The notes beneath the pieces are model-generated. The model had not been told where the DNA came from, did no database searches, and saw nothing but the letters and a program-made list of their open reading frames with translations. A stretch of DNA of 64,000 nt from Novosphingobium sp. SCN 66-18 (lineage in GTDB: Bacteria; Pseudomonadota; Alphaproteobacteria; Sphingomonadales; Sphingomonadaceae), in NCBI GenBank assembly GCA_001725355.1, contig MEGD01000001.1, forward strand, positions 124,001-188,000, read 5' to 3'. The position numbers and the translations under genes are program-made. Positions 16,283 to 24,944 of the stretch are shown here, in pieces. The first letter of the stretch is position 1, and every line of letters starts with the position of its first letter.

Positions 16283-18292
16283 ATGCGCTATCCGTTCCTC
16301 CTTGCCGGCGGCTCGCTGCTGTCCGTGCTGCTGGGGTGCTTTCCCGCTTTCGCCGATGACGCTGCCGCCCCGGCGGGCGGGACGGCCGATCCCGCAATCA
16401 TCGTAACGGCAACGCCGTTCCGCCACACGCAGGACGAGACGCCTTCAATCCCGGCCAGGGTGGATGCGGACCAGATCCGCCAGGCCGGCGGCGCCAGCAT
16501 CGCCGATGCGTTGCAGACCGTCCCCGGCGTTTCCGCCTCAGGCTTCGCTGCGGGCGCTTCGCGTCCGATCATCCGGGGCATGGACTCCAACCGCGTGCGC
16601 CTGCTGGAGGACGGGACCAGCATTTCCGATGTTTCGGACATCGGCCCGGACCACGGCACGCCGATCGATCCGCTCTCCGCGCGCAGCATCGAAGTGGTGC
16701 GCGGCGCGGCCACGCTGCGCTATGGCAGCCAGGCGATCGGCGGCGTCATCAACACGCTGAACAACCGCGTGCCGATGAGCCTGCCCTCCGATCCGCTCAA
16801 CGCGGAGCTGACGGGCAGCTATGGCAGCGTCAACAACGCGGCGGAAGTGGCAGGGCTGGTCGATGCCAGGGCCGGCAACCTCGCGCTCCATGCCGATGGG
16901 TACTACCGGCACACCGACGATTACGACACGCCGCTGGGCCAGCAGGCCAACTCGTTCTTCCACGGCTGGGGCGGATCGGTCGGTGGTTCCTATTTCCTCA
17001 AGGACGGCGGCAGCCATGTCGGCCTCGCGGTAACGCACTACGATGCGCAGTATGGCATTCCCAGCGACACGACCTACATCGACATGCGCCAGACCAAGGT
17101 GATCACGCGCGACGTGTTCGATCTGGGCACCGGCCTGTTCAAGTCGCTCAACATCGACGGCAGCTACGGCAATTACCAGCACCAGGAGAAGAACCCCGAC
17201 GGTTCGGTGAACACCACGTTCAAGAACAAGGAATACAACCTGCGCAGCGAACTGCTGCTTAACCGCCTGGGGCCGATCAGCAACACGGCGCTGGGTTTCG
17301 AATACCAGCACCGCAACTTCTCGGCGATCGGGCAGGACAGCTCCTACCTCTCCCCCGCCACGTCGGAGAATTTCGCCGGCTATCTGTTCACCGAGGTCGA
17401 ACTCGCAAAACGCCTGCATCTGGAAGCCAGCGGCCGCGTGGAAAACGTCCACATCACCGGCACGCCGAACACCGACCAGTTCACCACGCGCAGCTACACG
17501 CCGGTCAGCGGCGCGCTGGGCGTGCTGTTCACCGCCACCGACGGGGTGAAGCTGGGGGCCACGTTCTCCAGCACCGGCCGCGCCCCGGCGCTGACCGAAC
17601 TGTTCGCGCGCGGCGGGCACGACGGGCCGCAGACCTACGAAACCGGCGATCCCAACCTCCGGATCGAACGCGCCAACGCGCTGGAACTCAGCCTGCGTGT
17701 CAACAAGGGGCCGTTCCACCTGGACGGCAGCCTCTACAGCACATGGTTCCGCAACTACATCTATGGCGATCTCACCGGGCGGACTTGCGACGACGACGGC
17801 AACTGCGTGGTTGGCGATGGCAACGACCTGCGCGAGGTGTTCTATCGCCAGCAAGGGGCGCATTTTAGGGGGATCGAGGCAGAAGCCACGTATGACCTGC
17901 TCAAAAGCGGCAAGGGCGTGCTGACGGCGCGCATGCTGGGCGACTACACCCGCGCCACGCTGGACGACGGCAACAACGTGCCGCGCATCGCGCCCTACCG
18001 GATCGGCGGCGGCTTCGACTGGACCAGCCCCCGCTTCGATGCTGGGATGCTGCTGATCCACTACGGGCGCCAGAACGATTACGGCGCGTTCGACACCCCC
18101 ACGGATGGCTACAACGCGCTCAGCGCGCATGTCACCGCGCGGCCATTCAAGGCGCATCTCGGCGTCGAGTTCTCGATCGTCGGCCAGAACCTGACCAACG
18201 ACGTCCAGCGCTACGCCACCGCCTTCAACAAGGATCTGGTGGTCATGCCCGGCCGGTCCGTCCGCCTCGTCGCCCGGATCGCCACGTTCTGA
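16283..18292 (+). CDS. znuD: TonB-dependent receptor, ZnuD-like (probable zinc uptake)
   Basis: The 669-residue outer-membrane protein has a signal peptide ending near FADD, a plug domain and a 22-strand barrel region ending in aromatic F. The plug segment RPIIRGMDSNRVRLLEDG, then SDIGPDHGTPIDPLSARSIE and RYGSQAIGGVINTLNNRVP, is the pattern of the ZnuD zinc receptor family. A loop CDDDGNC with acidic residues may bind metal. An AAGGAC ribosome site precedes the start, and a Zur-like palindrome lies upstream. Zinc as substrate is inferred from these two independent hints. Confidence 0.8.
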   Translation: MRYPFLLAGGSLLSVLLGCFPAFADDAAAPAGGTADPAIIVTATPFRHTQDETPSIPARVDADQIRQAGGASIADALQTVPGVSASGFAAGASRPIIRGMDSNRVRLLEDGTSISDVSDIGPDHGTPIDPLSARSIEVVRGAATLRYGSQAIGGVINTLNNRVPMSLPSDPLNAELTGSYGSVNNAAEVAGLVDARAGNLALHADGYYRHTDDYDTPLGQQANSFFHGWGGSVGGSYFLKDGGSHVGLAVTHYDAQYGIPSDTTYIDMRQTKVITRDVFDLGTGLFKSLNIDGSYGNYQHQEKNPDGSVNTTFKNKEYNLRSELLLNRLGPISNTALGFEYQHRNFSAIGQDSSYLSPATSENFAGYLFTEVELAKRLHLEASGRVENVHITGTPNTDQFTTRSYTPVSGALGVLFTATDGVKLGATFSSTGRAPALTELFARGGHDGPQTYETGDPNLRIERANALELSLRVNKGPFHLDGSLYSTWFRNYIYGDLTGRTCDDDGNCVVGDGNDLREVFYRQQGAHFRGIEAEATYDLLKSGKGVLTARMLGDYTRATLDDGNNVPRIAPYRIGGGFDWTSPRFDAGMLLIHYGRQNDYGAFDTPTDGYNALSAHVTARPFKAHLGVEFSIVGQNLTNDVQRYATAFNKDLVVMPGRSVRLVARIATF

Positions 18293-18298
18293 CGCGGA

Positions 18299-18331
18299 GC
18301 GCGGGTTGGTCCAAGGCGGACCGGCCCGCGC
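18299..18331. terminator. Hairpin between convergent genes
   Basis: A 14-bp stem (12 Watson-Crick pairs and two G-U pairs when transcribed rightward) with loop AAGGC lies just after the znuD-like stop and before the end of the convergent paraoxonase-like gene. No T run follows, so intrinsic termination would be weak. Confidence 0.5.
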
Positions 18332-18342
18332 TTCACCTCCGG

Positions 18343-19440
18343 CTAAGGCCCGCTTGCGGGCGTATCAGATGGTTCGGGCATGGGGACGATGCCGATCCGA
18401 GCAGACTGGAACGAACCCAGCCATAGCTCGCGCCCCACGATCGCCGCGGCGGACAGACCGTTGAAGTTCGGCTGCGGGCGGCCATAGGCGACCGTCGCGA
18501 TGCGGCGATGCGTCCGGTCCACTTCCCCCACCACCCAGCCGCGATGGCACAGCATCGGATCGGCCACGCCATCCACCACCTTGCGCAAGCCGCCGCACGC
18601 CGGCTCGTCCAGCTGCATGCCCGCAAGCAGCAGGCGGCCGCCCGTCCAGTGAATGTTGTCGGGCATGAAGTCGGGCGCCTCGATGCGCGCCAGCGGCACC
18701 CGCGTATCAGAGCGGTCGAACATCACCACCGCATGCCAGCCGAACGCGACGACATAGAAGTGCCGCTGGTCGGGATCGACCTCCAGCCCGTTGTTGCCCG
18801 GCAGTTCCGTGCCCGCCAGTTGCGCGAAGGCGGAATCGCCGGGGCGCCATTGCCACACCGCGCCGGTCGGCCGGCCTTCGACGAAATCGGCGATCGTGGT
18901 GCCCGGCCGCGTCAGCACGGTTACCAGCACGGTCCCGTCCGCGAACGCGGCCACGCTGTTGCCGACCTGCCCCCGCGGCATCGGCAGGCAACCGCGCCAG
19001 GTCAGGCGCGGCTTAGCGCCATCGGTGGCGACATCGAACGCCTCGATCGTTTCGCGCCCACCGTGATTGACCACCAGCAGCCGCCAGCGATCCCTTCCCG
19101 CCGCGCGCAACGACAATCCGCGCGCGTTGAACAGCGCGGGGTCCAATGGGCCGGGGCATTGCGCGAAATCCTGCCGGTCCGCCGCGATCTGCGCCGGCTC
19201 CCCGGTGAACCAGCGCGCCAGGGTGCGGTTGCGCGTATCGACCAGCTTCAGCCCGGCGCCGGGTGCGAAGCCGCTGGCGACCAGCCACGGCGTGCCGGGA
19301 ATGGCCAGCACGTCCTCGGGCTTCTGCGCGTCGCAGACATAGGCCAGGTCGCTGTCGGGCGCGCATCTCTCGCCCCCCTGCCCCCGCGCGGCGGGCGCGG
19401 CCAGGGCCAGAAACAACGGCAGCAGGCGCAGCGCGCGCAT
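18343..19440 (-). CDS. Exported paraoxonase (PON1)/SMP-30-like beta-propeller lactonase or arylesterase
   Basis: The start is set at 19440 because a signal peptide follows (MRALRLLPLFLALAAPAARG); upstream sequence lies in the neighbouring esterase. The 365-residue protein follows the PON1 pattern: LLVVNHGGRETIEAFD, GNSVAAFADG, NNGLEVDPDQ, PDNIHWTGGRLLL. Residues equivalent to PON1 calcium ligands can be placed: Glu42, Asn161, Asn217, Asp261 and Asn262. Such six-bladed propellers hydrolyse lactones and aryl esters. It is the last gene of the 3-dehydroshikimate dehydratase operon, 2 bp after the carboxylesterase, so quinate or shikimate lactones or esters are plausible substrates (inference). 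Confidence 0.75.
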   Translation of the reverse strand: MRALRLLPLFLALAAPAARGQGGERCAPDSDLAYVCDAQKPEDVLAIPGTPWLVASGFAPGAGLKLVDTRNRTLARWFTGEPAQIAADRQDFAQCPGPLDPALFNARGLSLRAAGRDRWRLLVVNHGGRETIEAFDVATDGAKPRLTWRGCLPMPRGQVGNSVAAFADGTVLVTVLTRPGTTIADFVEGRPTGAVWQWRPGDSAFAQLAGTELPGNNGLEVDPDQRHFYVVAFGWHAVVMFDRSDTRVPLARIEAPDFMPDNIHWTGGRLLLAGMQLDEPACGGLRKVVDGVADPMLCHRGWVVGEVDRTHRRIATVAYGRPQPNFNGLSAAAIVGRELWLGSFQSARIGIVPMPEPSDTPASGP

Positions 19441-19442
19441 GG

Positions 19443-21005
19443 TCAGTCGCGCGGACGGGCGCCGGCGGGCTGCGCTCCCGCGCCCGACAACAGCGCCATG
19501 TCGGCATAGTGCGGCCATGCCACCAGGCGCGAAGGCGCGCCAAGCCAGACGAGGCGCGGCTTCGCCGGATCGAAAGCCGGCCATGTCCCTACGCCCGCGC
19601 TCGCCGGCACGCCGGTACGCGCAAAGGCCAGCAAGGCGCCGGCCATCTCGTCCTCCAGCGCCTTGTCCGCCGGCTCCCACGCCCGCGTCATCCGGAACAG
19701 GTTGAGCGAATCGCGGGTGCGCAGCCAGTACGGCACGTCGCCGGTGTGGTAGGCGCCGACGGTGGCGGGATCGTGATCGCTGAAGGCGATGCCACTCGCA
19801 TAAGGGTGGCGGCGCGCAAACAGGTAGGCATAGGCCGGCTGCGTGCCATACCGCCGCTGCGCCGTGGCCCAGTCGGCCATCTGCCGGCCCACCGTGGCAT
19901 CGCGCGCGATGTCGGCCGCCGCGCGCGCCGGATCGGGATCGGCATAGGCCTTGAGTATCGCCTCGGCCTGCGCCGGGAACCGCGCCCGCACAGCGGCTTC
20001 GAGTTCCGCGCGGCTGTGAATCGGCCCGAAGGGCTGGAAGCTTTCGTCGCGCGTATAGCCGATCAGCACAGGCACATCGTTCTGGCGGCGGCCGGCGAAA
20101 ACCTCCTCGGCCGTGCCCGTCACGACATGCCCGTCGCGCACGATGGCCGAACGCAGCGTAGCGGCGGCCGCGATGCGATCCCCCGGCAGCGCCCGCATCT
20201 GCGCGAGCGACGCCGCGCCTAGTTCCTTCTGAAGCGCGAGGCCTTGCTTCTCCGCCGCTTTCAGTGGCGCCGGGCCAATCATCCCGCCGAACGGGCTGCC
20301 GCTCATCGCCACGGCACGCGCGAACAGACCACGTGCCAGCGGGCTCATCTGCAGCAGCGAAACCGACATCGCCCCGGCCGACTGGCCAGCGATCGTCACG
20401 TTATCCGGATCGCCGCCGAACCGCGCGATATTGCGCCGGACCCATTGCAGCGCGGCGATCTGGTCCATCAGGCCATAGTTGCCCGATCCCTGGTAGCCCG
20501 ATTCCGCCGTCAGTCCGGGATGGGCCAGGAAGCCCAGCGCGCCGACGCGATAGGCCACGTTCACGCGCACCACGCCGTCTTTTGCCAGCGGCTCGCCCGA
20601 ATAGTTCGCCATCGCGGCAGAGCCGATATTGAACGCGCCGCCATAGACCCACACCACTACGGGTGCCTTGCGGGCATCCTTGGGCGCCCAGACGTTGAGG
20701 TAGAGACAGTCCTCGCTTGTCGCCTCGTTGCCGAAATAGTGGTTTTGCAGCGAACCCCGCAGCGGCTGGAGGCATTCCGGCGCGAAACGGTCGGCGTGAT
20801 AGACACCGGTCCAGGGCACGACGGGCTGCGGCGGCTTCCAGCGCAGATCGCGCAGCGGCGGCGCGGCGAACGGCACGCCCAGCCAGGCCGAAACGCCCGA
20901 GGGCAGCGTGGTGCCCTCGATCAGGCCCCCATCGACGGCGACCGGATCGGCCAGCGCCGGGCTGGCCCCGGCCAGCAGCAGCGCCGCCAGCAGCCGGCGT
21001 ATCAC
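19443..21005 (-). CDS. Exported type-B carboxylesterase
   Basis: The GTG at 21005 overlaps the stop of the upstream hydrolase (GTGA) and is followed directly by a signal peptide (IRRLLAALLLAGASPALA). The 520-residue protein has the type-B esterase layout: EDCLYLNVWAP, oxyanion hole YGGAF, nucleophile Ser209 in GQSAGAM, and GAYHTGDVPYW near the catalytic His. The family includes cinnamoyl/feruloyl and other aromatic ester hydrolases. Its operon with 3-dehydroshikimate dehydratase suggests esters of shikimate or quinate, such as chlorogenate-like compounds (inference). Confidence 0.88.
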   Translation of the reverse strand: MIRRLLAALLLAGASPALADPVAVDGGLIEGTTLPSGVSAWLGVPFAAPPLRDLRWKPPQPVVPWTGVYHADRFAPECLQPLRGSLQNHYFGNEATSEDCLYLNVWAPKDARKAPVVVWVYGGAFNIGSAAMANYSGEPLAKDGVVRVNVAYRVGALGFLAHPGLTAESGYQGSGNYGLMDQIAALQWVRRNIARFGGDPDNVTIAGQSAGAMSVSLLQMSPLARGLFARAVAMSGSPFGGMIGPAPLKAAEKQGLALQKELGAASLAQMRALPGDRIAAAATLRSAIVRDGHVVTGTAEEVFAGRRQNDVPVLIGYTRDESFQPFGPIHSRAELEAAVRARFPAQAEAILKAYADPDPARAAADIARDATVGRQMADWATAQRRYGTQPAYAYLFARRHPYASGIAFSDHDPATVGAYHTGDVPYWLRTRDSLNLFRMTRAWEPADKALEDEMAGALLAFARTGVPASAGVGTWPAFDPAKPRLVWLGAPSRLVAWPHYADMALLSGAGAQPAGARPRD

Positions 21006-21997
21006 TTCCCGCCCGCCTGCTGTCCCGCTTGCCGGGGCACGCCCAGCTTCGCGTGGAAGAAATCGAACGTGGCGTTGATCGCCTGCAACGAAGCCTTGCG
21101 CGTTTCTTCCGGCGTCTTGCCGATGAAGCTGTGATCGACGCCCGGGATGTAGATCGCCTGCACGGGAACGCCGGCCGCCTTCAGTTTCGCCTCGCCCTCG
21201 CGCGATTGGGCGACCGGCACGGTCTTGTCTTCCTCGCCATGGATCAGCAGGAACGGAGGAGCCTTGGCGTCGATGTAGGTCACCGGACTGACCGCGCGCA
21301 ACTTGTCCTCGGTGCAAGGCCCGTCGCAACCCAGCAGCCTCGCGCCCGCCGAATTGCCATCGGGCGCGGCCGTCATTCCCGCGAAATCATAGACGCCGTA
21401 CCAGGTGACCGCAGCGCGGGCGCAGGTGTCGTTGGCCGCTGCGGGATCGAGCTTGGTATTGCCGCAGGCCAGCGCGGTCAGCGCGGTGAGGTGACCGCCC
21501 GCCGAACCGCCCCAGATGCCGACGCGCGCGGGATCGATGCGGTATTCCGCCGCATGGGCCTTCAGGAAGCGCAGCGCCGCGTTGGCGTCCTGCAATTGCG
21601 CGGGGAACTTGGCTTCGCCCGCCAGGCGGTATTCGAGGCTGGCCACGGTAAAGCCTTCCGCCGCCAGCGCCGCCAGCACTTTCGGCCAGTCCGAAAACGC
21701 GCCGGAATGCCGCGTGTGCCCGGCCACCCAGCCGCCGCCGTGGATATAGAGAACCAGCGGATGCGGTCCCGGCGTTGCCGGCACGTAGATGTCGACGATC
21801 TGCGGCCGGTAGCCGGTCAACTGCTGGTAGGTGACGTCCCGGTAGGCCTTCACGCCGCCCGGAAACGCCACCGGCACTTGCGGAAACCGGTCCGCCAGCA
21901 CCGGCTGCGCGGCGGTGGGAAACGTTCGCTCCGCCGCCTGTGCGGCAGGCATGGCGGCGATCAGCGCGATCGCGCCCAACAAGGCCTTTGCAGCCAT
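21002..21997 (-). CDS. Exported alpha/beta-hydrolase (BD-FAE/acetyl-esterase type)
   Basis: ATG 21997 is preferred over a GTG one codon upstream because of the GGGAGAG ribosome site spacing. The 331-residue protein has a signal peptide (cut near AQA), the oxyanion motif HGGGW (86-90) and Ser165 in WGGSAGG. The catalytic Asp lies in HGEEDKTVP and the His in GVDHSF. It is a family of small secreted carboxyl-ester hydrolases. It follows the dehydratase by 30 bp and is coupled to the type-B esterase. Confidence 0.85.
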   Translation of the reverse strand: MAAKALLGAIALIAAMPAAQAAERTFPTAAQPVLADRFPQVPVAFPGGVKAYRDVTYQQLTGYRPQIVDIYVPATPGPHPLVLYIHGGGWVAGHTRHSGAFSDWPKVLAALAAEGFTVASLEYRLAGEAKFPAQLQDANAALRFLKAHAAEYRIDPARVGIWGGSAGGHLTALTALACGNTKLDPAAANDTCARAAVTWYGVYDFAGMTAAPDGNSAGARLLGCDGPCTEDKLRAVSPVTYIDAKAPPFLLIHGEEDKTVPVAQSREGEAKLKAAGVPVQAIYIPGVDHSFIGKTPEETRKASLQAINATFDFFHAKLGVPRQAGQQAGGK

Positions 21998-22027
21998 CAC
22001 TCTCTCCCTTGTTATCGGTCTTCAGGA

Positions 22028-23935
22028 TCAGTCGAGAAATTCGGGTTTGTAACGGGCCTGCGCGGCCAGGCGGATCGGCGCGTTGACCGCGCCGTATCCG
22101 GCGTATCCCCGCCGCTCGACCACTTCGAAAAACACGCGGCGCGCAAAGGCGCGGCTGTAGAACTGGAAATACTCGGTCTCGGCCCCGCTCTCGTCGGGCG
22201 CGCGATCGTAGAGGATGTCGAGCGCGGCCATGCGCTCGATCAGCGCGGGATCGAGATCCCAGCGCGCTTCGAGATCGTCGTAGTAGTTGCGCGGGATTTC
22301 GAGCCGGGGCAGCCCGGCGGCCAGCGCCGCTTCCGCCACCCCAAAGACATCGTCCGTGCCGAAGGCGATATGCTGCACGCCAGCGCCGAAGTAGTTCTGG
22401 ATGAAGCGCGAGGACAGCGACTGGCTCGCAAGCGAGCCGTTGAGCGTAAAGCGGACGGAACGGTCCGCGCTTTCGACCGCCTGGCTCTGGATCAATCCCA
22501 TGGGGTCGGCGATTTCGAGCTGGGGCGTCTTCGAGACGTCGAGCAGCGCGACGTAGAACAGCAGCCAGCTCAGGAATTCCTCGTACTGCATGGTCTGCGC
22601 GATGTGATCGACGCGCGCGAGATGCTCCCGGCGTTCGGGGGCCTCTATCGGATGGGGGAATTCGTGCGCCCACATCGCATCGCGCGTGGCGGCATCGACG
22701 AAGTAGATCAGGCTGCCGCCCACGCCGCGCACGCTGGGGATCGGCCATTCGTCGGGCGCGATCGCCTGCTCGAACCGGGGCACGCGCAGGAAATCCGCGC
22801 GCGCGAGCGCGGCCGGCACGTCCTCTACCGCCAGCCCGATCGCGCAGACCGAAGCGCCGTGAACAACGTCGAAACTGTGGGCGAGACCTTCCGGCTCGCA
22901 ATTGACCACGATGTTGACCGGTCCTTGCGTCCAGCGCGTCACGTCCTTGCTGCGATGCCGCGCGGTGGGCCGGAAGCCCAGCGGGCGGAGCATCGCGGAC
23001 AGCGTTTCGGCTTCCTCGTGGCTCGCCGCGAACTCGATGAATTCGACGCCCGATGTCCCCGCGCGCGGCGGCAACGCGGCCGCGGCCGCCGACGGCTTGG
23101 CGATGCCCCCTTCCAGCAGGCGCAGCGAACGATAGCCGTCCAGCGCCACGCCGCTCGCCGATCCGGCGCGAAAGCGGTCGTTGAAGATTTCGAGGCTCCA
23201 GTAGCCTTCGTACCCGATCCGGCGAATCGCCGCCGCCCAGTCATCGAGCGGGAAATCCCCCTGCCCTGGCATCGAACGGAAATGGCGGCTCCAGCTGAGG
23301 TAATCCATGTCCAGCATCGGCGCGTCCGCCACCTGCACGATGAACAGCTTGTCGGGGCGGATATCGCCTATGCTGCTCGATGGAATCCGGCGCGAAAGCG
23401 AATGGAAGGAATCGAGCACCAACCCCAGGGCGGGATGATCGGCATCGCGCACGATGCCCCACGCCTCGCGGTGATCGTTGACGTGGCGACCCCACGCCAA
23501 CGCCTCGTACCCCAGGCGCAACCCGCGCCGGGCGGCGCGCTCGGCCGCTTCGGTCAGATCGGCGATTGTCCGTTCGCGATCGCCGTCAGCCAGAGGGGAG
23601 CAACTGGAGCAGACCAGCAGCAGGTCGGTCTCCAGTTCCTGCATCACGTCGAACTTGCGCTCCAGCCGGTCGAACGCACGCGCGCGCTGCGGCGGCGGCA
23701 ACCCGTCGAGATCGCGGAACGGCTGGAACATCGTGCAGGCCAGCCCCAGATCGCGCATCATCGCGGCGATCTCCCGCGCGGAAAGATGCGTCGAAAGGAG
23801 GTCGTTCTCGAAGATCTCGGCGCCGTCGTACCCCGCGCCGGCAATCGCCTGCAGCTTGGCATCCAGCGTCCCGCTGATCGAGACGGTCGCGATCGAGGTC
23901 CGGAAAGGCGCGTTTTTCGAAAGTGCAGTTTTCAT
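22028..23935 (-). CDS. quiC: 3-dehydroshikimate dehydratase (QuiC/QsuB type, HPPD-fused)
   Basis: The 635-residue protein has an N-terminal TIM-barrel (about 1-280) of the sugar-phosphate isomerase type. Metal-ligand candidates lie in YEALAWG, LDSFHSL and WSLEIFND. The C-terminal half (about 290-635) resembles 4-hydroxyphenylpyruvate dioxygenase, with VDHIAQTM and a final EYFQFYSRAFARRVFFE segment. This two-domain form is known from bacterial QuiC1 and QsuB, which convert 3-dehydroshikimate to protocatechuate. It heads the minus operon with two exported esterases and a PON-like propeller, and is divergent from a TetR gene. Confidence 0.9.
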   Translation of the reverse strand: MKTALSKNAPFRTSIATVSISGTLDAKLQAIAGAGYDGAEIFENDLLSTHLSAREIAAMMRDLGLACTMFQPFRDLDGLPPPQRARAFDRLERKFDVMQELETDLLLVCSSCSPLADGDRERTIADLTEAAERAARRGLRLGYEALAWGRHVNDHREAWGIVRDADHPALGLVLDSFHSLSRRIPSSSIGDIRPDKLFIVQVADAPMLDMDYLSWSRHFRSMPGQGDFPLDDWAAAIRRIGYEGYWSLEIFNDRFRAGSASGVALDGYRSLRLLEGGIAKPSAAAAALPPRAGTSGVEFIEFAASHEEAETLSAMLRPLGFRPTARHRSKDVTRWTQGPVNIVVNCEPEGLAHSFDVVHGASVCAIGLAVEDVPAALARADFLRVPRFEQAIAPDEWPIPSVRGVGGSLIYFVDAATRDAMWAHEFPHPIEAPERREHLARVDHIAQTMQYEEFLSWLLFYVALLDVSKTPQLEIADPMGLIQSQAVESADRSVRFTLNGSLASQSLSSRFIQNYFGAGVQHIAFGTDDVFGVAEAALAAGLPRLEIPRNYYDDLEARWDLDPALIERMAALDILYDRAPDESGAETEYFQFYSRAFARRVFFEVVERRGYAGYGAVNAPIRLAAQARYKPEFLD

Positions 23936-24033
23936 GGCGTCCTGCCCGCAAATCCCGTCCCGGACGTCAGCATCATCCGGCTGATCGGCAGAGCGGTATC
24001 ACGGAGCCGTCCTTGACAAAAGCAAAAATGTTA

Positions 24034-24056
24034 GGGACTAGTTCGTTACATTAATG
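24034..24056. promoter_or_regulatory. Putative TetR operator, copy A
   Basis: The 23-bp motif beginning GGGACTAGTTCGT lies in the gap between the divergent quiC and tetR genes and is 20/23 identical to copy B at 26185-26207. A TTGACA hexamer lies upstream at 24013-24018. The shared motif most simply marks the sites of the local TetR regulator. Confidence 0.55.
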
Positions 24057-24204
24057 CGCAATGCTTCATATGTCCGCAGCCAACAGGCATGCGGGCTTGT
24101 GCAATGAGGGACGGGTGCGGCAAAGGATGGCAACGGGCGGGATCGCAACCGCTTCCGCCGCGGGCGGAGGCAGAATCGTCCGTGCCCTTGCCGAGGAGTG
24201 CCCC

Positions 24205-24870
24205 TTGTCCGACGTCGAGACCGCCGCCAAGCCGGAAAAACCCGCCCGCCGCTCGCGCGCGGAAACACGAGAGCAGGCGATCAACCAGATCGTCGATATC
24301 GCCACGCAGGAATTCGTCGAAAAGGGGCTGGCGGGCGCGCGCATCGACGAGATCGCCGGCAAATCGACCAAGCGCAAGATCTACTACTATTTCGAAGGCA
24401 AGGACGAGCTGTACCGCGCCGTGCTGGAACGCGCCTATCGCCGGGTGCGCGCCAGCGAAAGCAATGTCGATATCGAGCGGGGCACGGCGGTCGAGGCCTT
24501 GCGCCGGCTGATCGAGCACGACGTGCATTACCATTCGCAGCATCAGGAACTGGTGCGGCTGGTGATGAACGAGAACATCCACCGCGCCGAGCATCTGCGG
24601 CAGATCGAAGGGCTGCCGCAGGGCAACCACAGCGTGATCGACATCCTGGCGCGGATCATCGCCCGCGGCGAAGCGGAAGGCAGCTTCCGCCCGGGCATCG
24701 ACCCGGTCGAGCTGCACATGAACATGACCGCGCTGAGTTTCTACAACGTCTCCAACCAGTTCACTTTCGCGCATAACTTCGGCGTGGACATGACCAGTCC
24801 CGAAGCCGTGGCGCGCAGGGCCACGCAGGTTGCGGACATCATCATCGCCTGGGTGACGCACAAGGACTGA
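24205..24870 (+). CDS. TetR-family regulator of the shikimate/quinate locus
   Basis: The frame is open from 24061, but a GAGGAG ribosome site is best placed for the TTG at 24205, giving 221 residues. Starts at 24061 or 24127 are alternatives with poorer ribosome sites, and 24061 would almost abut operator copy A. The N-terminal HTH (QAINQIVDIATQEFVEKG, then STKRKIYYYFEGKDELY) is clear. The C-terminal ligand domain is helical. It is divergent from quiC and upstream of the MFS gene, so an aromatic or hydroaromatic acid inducer is likely. Confidence 0.85.
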   Translation: MSDVETAAKPEKPARRSRAETREQAINQIVDIATQEFVEKGLAGARIDEIAGKSTKRKIYYYFEGKDELYRAVLERAYRRVRASESNVDIERGTAVEALRRLIEHDVHYHSQHQELVRLVMNENIHRAEHLRQIEGLPQGNHSVIDILARIIARGEAEGSFRPGIDPVELHMNMTALSFYNVSNQFTFAHNFGVDMTSPEAVARRATQVADIIIAWVTHKD

Positions 24871-24944
24871 ACCGGGCTAAGCGCTCCGCGCCGCGCCCGC
24901 TTCCCGTCCTCTTTCACCCGGTACGAATTTGGGAGAGAGAGGAT

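Noticed and set aside
20717-24016. Very long open frame (about 1,100 codons) on the plus strand
   Set aside because: It lies antisense to quiC and the two esterases, which have clear motifs. The translation is Arg/Ala/His-rich with no family resemblance, typical of a shadow frame in high-GC DNA.
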